Below, piece by piece: positions 41,786-45,019 of a DNA stretch of 45,019 nucleotides. The stretch comes from Acidobacteriota bacterium. Lineage in GTDB: Bacteria; Acidobacteriota; Terriglobia; UBA7540. The position numbers and the translations under genes are program-made. The stretch is taken from positions 1-45,019 of the forward strand of contig JAJYLL010000029.1 in assembly GCA_021787735.1 (NCBI GenBank), given 5' to 3'. The notes beneath the pieces are model-generated. The model saw nothing but the letters and a program-made list of their open reading frames with translations, was not told where the DNA came from and ran no database searches. Position 1 is the first letter of the stretch. Each line of letters starts with the position of its first letter.

Positions 41786-42745
41786 TCAAAAGCCCATGGC
41801 CACGCACAGCGCGGCAACATCGCCGATCCGTTCGTCGAGTTGTGCCGGGACCACCTGGCACACCGCGGTCGAGTAAGGAAGCGCCTCACGTTGCATCACC
41901 TCTCGCGCCGGACCGAGCAGCAAATCGCCCAGCCGCATGGCCAGCCCGCCGATCACGATTCGCTCTGGATTGAGAATGTCCACCAGAATCGCCAGCGTTT
42001 CCCCCAGCCGCCGGCCGGTCGAGCGGAGGACGCGGTTGGCCACTACATCTCCTTTGCGCGCGGCGAGCGAGACATCGCGGGCGGTGATAGGCTTGCCTTG
42101 CTTCAGGATTTCCGCAAGGATCGTTGGCTCATTTTTCCTTCGTGCGGCTTGAACGGCTTTTTGTGCAACCTGAGGCATGCCGCCGCCGCTGGCCCATCCC
42201 TCCACGGAGCCCGCCTTGTGATATCCGACAGGTCCGGTCCGAGTGAGCCGCACATGGCCGATCTCACCCGCAAAATCATTGGCGCCATGGTATAGCCGGC
42301 CATCCGTGATGATTCCAGCGCCCAGTCCGGTCCCCATGGTAAGGAAAATCATGTTCTGGCAGCCTCTTCCGGCCCCGAACCGATGTTCCGCCACGGCGCC
42401 CGCGTTGGCATCATTTTCCACGCGGCAGGTGACCCCAAACTTACCTTCGAGGATCGCCTTGATGGGTACATCCACCCAGGTCGGGAGATTGGGCGGAGTC
42501 TGAATGATGCCGCCGATGTGGTCGAGCGGTCCGCCGCAACTAACGCCGATAGCCGTGGGTTTCAATCGGTGCTTTGCAATCAGGTCCCGGATCCCCGCTT
42601 TGATCAGCCGCAGCGCAGGTTCAGGACCCTTTGTGGGCTTTGTGGGGAATTCGATTCGATCCAGAACGGACGGCGCGCCTGCCGAAACCAGAACGGCTGT
42701 CTTTGTCCCTCCAACATCAACACCCACCAGAGTATTTTTTGGCAT
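41786..42745 (-). CDS. ROK family sugar kinase (glucokinase-like)
   Basis: 319-aa ROK protein. It starts at ATG 42743-42745 behind CAGGAGGAGG; the longer frame is not family-like. ATP motif VGVDVGGTKTAVL, the substrate loop NDANAGAVAEHRFGAG, TMGTGLGAGIITDG and GEIGHVRL are present. The zinc-binding Cys cluster typical of ROK glucokinases (CGCGxxGC) is missing: the corresponding stretch reads GPVGYHKAGSVEGWASG. It lacks an N-terminal helix-turn-helix, so it is an enzyme rather than a repressor. The likely reaction is phosphorylation of glucose or another hexose or amino sugar; substrate not certain. Divergent from the ABC operon. Confidence 0.88.
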   Translation of the reverse strand: MPKNTLVGVDVGGTKTAVLVSAGAPSVLDRIEFPTKPTKGPEPALRLIKAGIRDLIAKHRLKPTAIGVSCGGPLDHIGGIIQTPPNLPTWVDVPIKAILEGKFGVTCRVENDANAGAVAEHRFGAGRGCQNMIFLTMGTGLGAGIITDGRLYHGANDFAGEIGHVRLTRTGPVGYHKAGSVEGWASGGGMPQVAQKAVQAARRKNEPTILAEILKQGKPITARDVSLAARKGDVVANRVLRSTGRRLGETLAILVDILNPERIVIGGLAMRLGDLLLGPAREVMQREALPYSTAVCQVVPAQLDERIGDVAALCVAMGF

Positions 42746-42942
42746 AGATCCACCCTCCTCCTGAATCTTTATGAATGGGCGATCGTCTAAATCTACAGAG
42801 CATAGAGAGTCCGCGGTCCAGCGTTTGTCGGGCGTTTTGCCGACCACGTTCGTCTCGGGCTGCTTGTTCAGAGCAGCTTCGGTTGCTAGAATTATATCTT
42901 TGTTCGACTCAGGAGTTGCGGCCCCGCGAAGTTTGTCTTCCT

Positions 42943-43947
42943 ATGAAACCCATCATTGAAGTGAAGGACCTGACCAAGGAGTTTCGCTCCTTCCGCCGGC
43001 GTGAAGGTGTTTGGGGCGCCGTGCAGAACCTTTTTGTACGCGAGCAGATCACCGTTTCCGCGGTTGACCACGTGAACTTCACCATCGAGCCGGGTGAAGT
43101 GGTGGGTTACATCGGCGCCAACGGGGCGGGGAAGTCGACGACAGTCAAAATGCTGACGGGCATCCTGGTTCCCACCAGCGGGAGGATTGTGGCCAACGGT
43201 TTTGTGCCCTGGCGAGACCGCCGCCATTACACCAAGCACATCGGCGTGGTCTTCGGCCAGCGGACGCAGTTGTGGTGGGACATTGCGGTGGTGGAATCGT
43301 TCAAGCTGCTGAAGGAGATCTACGAAGTTTCTGATGCCGATTACGAGCGGCGGCTGGGCATTTTCTCTGAAATTCTCAATCTGAAGAATTATCTCAACAC
43401 GCCGGTCCGCAAGCTCAGCCTTGGGGAGCGAATGCGATGCGACATTGCCGCTTCGCTGCTTCACAATCCTCCCGTGCTCTTTCTGGATGAGCCGACCATC
43501 GGGCTGGACGTGGTGGCCAAGGACCGCATCCGCGAGTTTCTGAAAGAAGTGAATCGCACGGAACGGACCACGGTGCTGCTGACCACTCACGATCTTTCAG
43601 ACATCGAAGAACTTTGCAGCCGGATCATTGTGATCGATAAAGGCAAGATCCTCTTTGACGGCGCGCTGCGGGAGATGAAAGGCCGCCTGGCAAAATACAA
43701 CCAGGTGAAATTCCTGCTGAAAGACCGCGCCCAGGCGGCGGCCGTGGACCGGATTGCAACCGACGGAATTCTCTGTGACCAGATCGATGAACTCACCTAT
43801 TTGATGCGGTTTGACCGCGAACGTTATTCGAACGCGGAGATCATTCGCAACATCGTGAACACGCTGGAAGTGAGCGACATCCTGGTAGAAGAAGAGCCTA
43901 TCGAGGACATAGTGAAACGCATCTACCTGCGGGGCGAGGTGGGATAA
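42943..43947 (+). CDS. ABC-2 exporter ATP-binding protein
   Basis: 334-aa ATPase. ATG 42943 begins the family sequence MKPIIEVKDLTKEF; the open frame upstream overlaps the divergent ROK gene and is not conserved. Walker A GANGAGKST, Q-loop region VVFGQRTQLWWDI, signature LSLGERMRCD, Walker B VLFLDEPTIGLD and switch LTTHDLSD are all intact, with a C-terminal regulatory extension. The group (COG4586-like) acts with ABC-2 permeases of the type encoded next; its stop overlaps the next start as TAATG. Cargo unknown. Confidence 0.92.
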   Translation: MKPIIEVKDLTKEFRSFRRREGVWGAVQNLFVREQITVSAVDHVNFTIEPGEVVGYIGANGAGKSTTVKMLTGILVPTSGRIVANGFVPWRDRRHYTKHIGVVFGQRTQLWWDIAVVESFKLLKEIYEVSDADYERRLGIFSEILNLKNYLNTPVRKLSLGERMRCDIAASLLHNPPVLFLDEPTIGLDVVAKDRIREFLKEVNRTERTTVLLTTHDLSDIEELCSRIIVIDKGKILFDGALREMKGRLAKYNQVKFLLKDRAQAAAVDRIATDGILCDQIDELTYLMRFDRERYSNAEIIRNIVNTLEVSDILVEEEPIEDIVKRIYLRGEVG

Positions 43948-44801
43948 TGGCCACCACCGATTTTGCGCTCCCGGCCCGGCCGCGTACTGAGTTTTCGCTC
44001 ACTGCGCTTGCCCGCATTTACGGGGGATTTCTCCGCGTAGGCTTTGTGAATACTATGGCCTACCGCCTGCGCTATTACACCGGCATTGTTACCTACTTCA
44101 TTTACGTTTCAATCTACTACTTTATCTGGAAAGCTATCTATGCTCACAGTGCCAGCATTGAAGGCTTCGACTTCAGCCAGTTGCTGACCTATGTTGCCGT
44201 CGGCTGGATCATCCGCTCCTTCTATTACAACAACATCGATCAGGAGATGGCCACGCAGGTGCTGGAAGGCAAGCTGGCCATGGACTTGATCAAGCCTGTC
44301 AATACGCAATGGATGTATATCGCGCAGGCACTGGGCGAGTCGGTTTTCCGCCTGACCATGCTGACCGTGCCCACGGCCATCGTCCTGCTGCTGGTTTTCC
44401 CCGTGCGAAAACCCGCAGGTGTTGAGAACTTTGTAGCCTTTGTGTTCAGCGTGTTTCTGAGTTTCTTCCTGGTAGCGGGCATCAACTTTGCCGTTGGGAC
44501 CTTTGCGGTGCGCCTGAAATCCATATTGGGATTGCTGCGGGCCAAGTATTTTCTGCTGGAACTCTTCTCCGGGTTGCTGATTCCAATCTCATTTTTCCCG
44601 CACATCTTCCAGCAGATTTTTGCATTCATGCCGTTTCAGTACATCAGCTATATCCCGGTGCTGCTCTACCTGGGCAAGATCAGCGGGGTTGGAATCCTGA
44701 AGGCGCTCGGCATGCAGATTTTCTGGGTGGCGTCGCTGGTGGCGATTGGCCACGCGATGTGGTCGCGTTCGAGCAAGCAGATCACGATTCAGGGAGGCTA
44801 A
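43947..44801 (+). CDS. ABC-2 family exporter permease (COG4587/COG3694-like)
   Basis: 284-aa membrane protein with six predicted helices: FIYVSIYYFIWKAIY, LLTYVAVGWIIRSF, LTMLTVPTAIVLLLVF, FVFSVFLSFFLVAGINF, LFSGLLIPISFFP, and a final helix near IFWVASLVAIGHAMW. The sequence YNNIDQEMATQVLEGKLAMDLIKPVN between helices is typical of this permease group. Such genes often come as two consecutive permeases; here the second is missing, and an inverted repeat and IS end follow. Translation is coupled to the ATPase by the TAATG overlap. Confidence 0.9.
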   Translation: MATTDFALPARPRTEFSLTALARIYGGFLRVGFVNTMAYRLRYYTGIVTYFIYVSIYYFIWKAIYAHSASIEGFDFSQLLTYVAVGWIIRSFYYNNIDQEMATQVLEGKLAMDLIKPVNTQWMYIAQALGESVFRLTMLTVPTAIVLLLVFPVRKPAGVENFVAFVFSVFLSFFLVAGINFAVGTFAVRLKSILGLLRAKYFLLELFSGLLIPISFFPHIFQQIFAFMPFQYISYIPVLLYLGKISGVGILKALGMQIFWVASLVAIGHAMWSRSSKQITIQGG

Positions 44802-44804
44802 GAC

Positions 44805-44896
44805 AATTACGAATTATGAATTACGAATTACCGAGAGCAATCAAAACAGACCGGGTTTTACATCTAGTTGTAACTCGTAATTTGTAATTCGTAATC
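44805..44896. repeat. AT-rich imperfect inverted repeat after the ABC-2 operon
   Basis: A 26-base arm at 44805-44830 (AATTACGAATTATGAATTAC...) matches the reverse complement of about 44871-44896 at 22 of 26 positions, with a 40-base loop. It begins three bases after the permease stop. Each arm is itself built from ATTACGAATT-like units. It could end transcription or be a miniature transposable relic. A similar AATTC-rich stretch lies just left of the IS4 element at 22,877-22,896. Confidence 0.6.
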
Positions 44897-44898
44897 AG

Positions 44899-45019
44899 TA
44901 CTGTCCCATCATAAGTTGAACAGGCCCAATTGGATGCAGGGACCTGGTTCTTGAATTCGGTCGTTGTACTGCGAGAAAGCCCATGAAATGGGGGTTTTCT
45001 CGAAAAGGGTAACGCTGAG
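44899..45019. mobile_element. Probable end of an IS element, cut by the window
   Basis: TACTGTCCCATCATAAGTTGAA at about 44899-44920 resembles the end of the IS4-like element at 22897-24217, whose right end read inward is CTACTGTCCGGTCATAAGTTGAA. No transposase codons are visible in the 120 bases available. The similarity is short, so this is tentative. Confidence 0.4.

Overview
The window reads like a chromosomal segment of a GC-rich, Gram-negative soil bacterium, most likely an acidobacterium. That placement is an inference from gene style: an S46 dipeptidyl-peptidase, a tripartite efflux operon with an outer-membrane factor, paired M16 peptidases, a MoaD-MoaE fusion, a DedA-rhodanese fusion, and GGGTTCG-type intergenic repeats. 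No rRNA or marker protein is present to prove it.

Layout. Bases 1-5,000 hold a 5'-cut Gfo/Idh/MocA oxidoreductase, an S46 peptidase and an M20 dipeptidase. Bases 5,000-5,900 are non-coding and carry a 66-bp tandem repeat. Bases 5,903-15,461 (minus strand) form a drug-efflux operon read in the order marR, drrA-like ATPase, ABC-2 permease, membrane-fusion protein, RND pump, outer-membrane factor and an EmrB-type MFS gene. The MFS gene is dead: it has three in-frame stops. Nested palindromes at the marR start look like its operator.

Bases 15,880-26,997 are an integrated island. A 53-bp direct repeat of the 3' part of tRNA-Cys bounds it, and the intact tRNA-Cys and a tyrosine integrase lie at the right end. 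Just outside the left repeat is the 3' end of a second, related integrase, the scar of an earlier event at the same site. The island carries a P-type proton ATPase, a cation:proton antiporter, a broken sensor-kinase N-terminus, an IS5-like element, a GIY-YIG nuclease, an IS4-like element with an amber-mutated transposase, a phage-type primase beheaded by that IS, and two small DNA-binding genes.

Bases 27,000-45,019 are ordinary chromosomal genes: tRNA-Gly, metallophosphoesterase, inositol monophosphatase, MoaD-MoaE, a TIGR01777 epimerase, a degenerate receiver protein, agmatine deiminase plus N-carbamoylputrescine amidase (agmatine to putrescine), a DedA-rhodanese protein, pyruvate dehydrogenase E1alpha/E1beta/E2, YjbQ, two M16 peptidases, a ROK kinase and an ABC-2 exporter pair. 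The right edge appears to enter another IS element.

The most unusual signal is in the DedA-rhodanese gene. Its rhodanese active-site loop is interrupted by an in-frame TGA where relatives carry Cys, the frame continues to a complete C-terminus, and a strong hairpin with a G near the start of its loop lies 21 bases downstream. This fits a bacterial selenocysteine insertion site, but it is a hypothesis from sequence alone.
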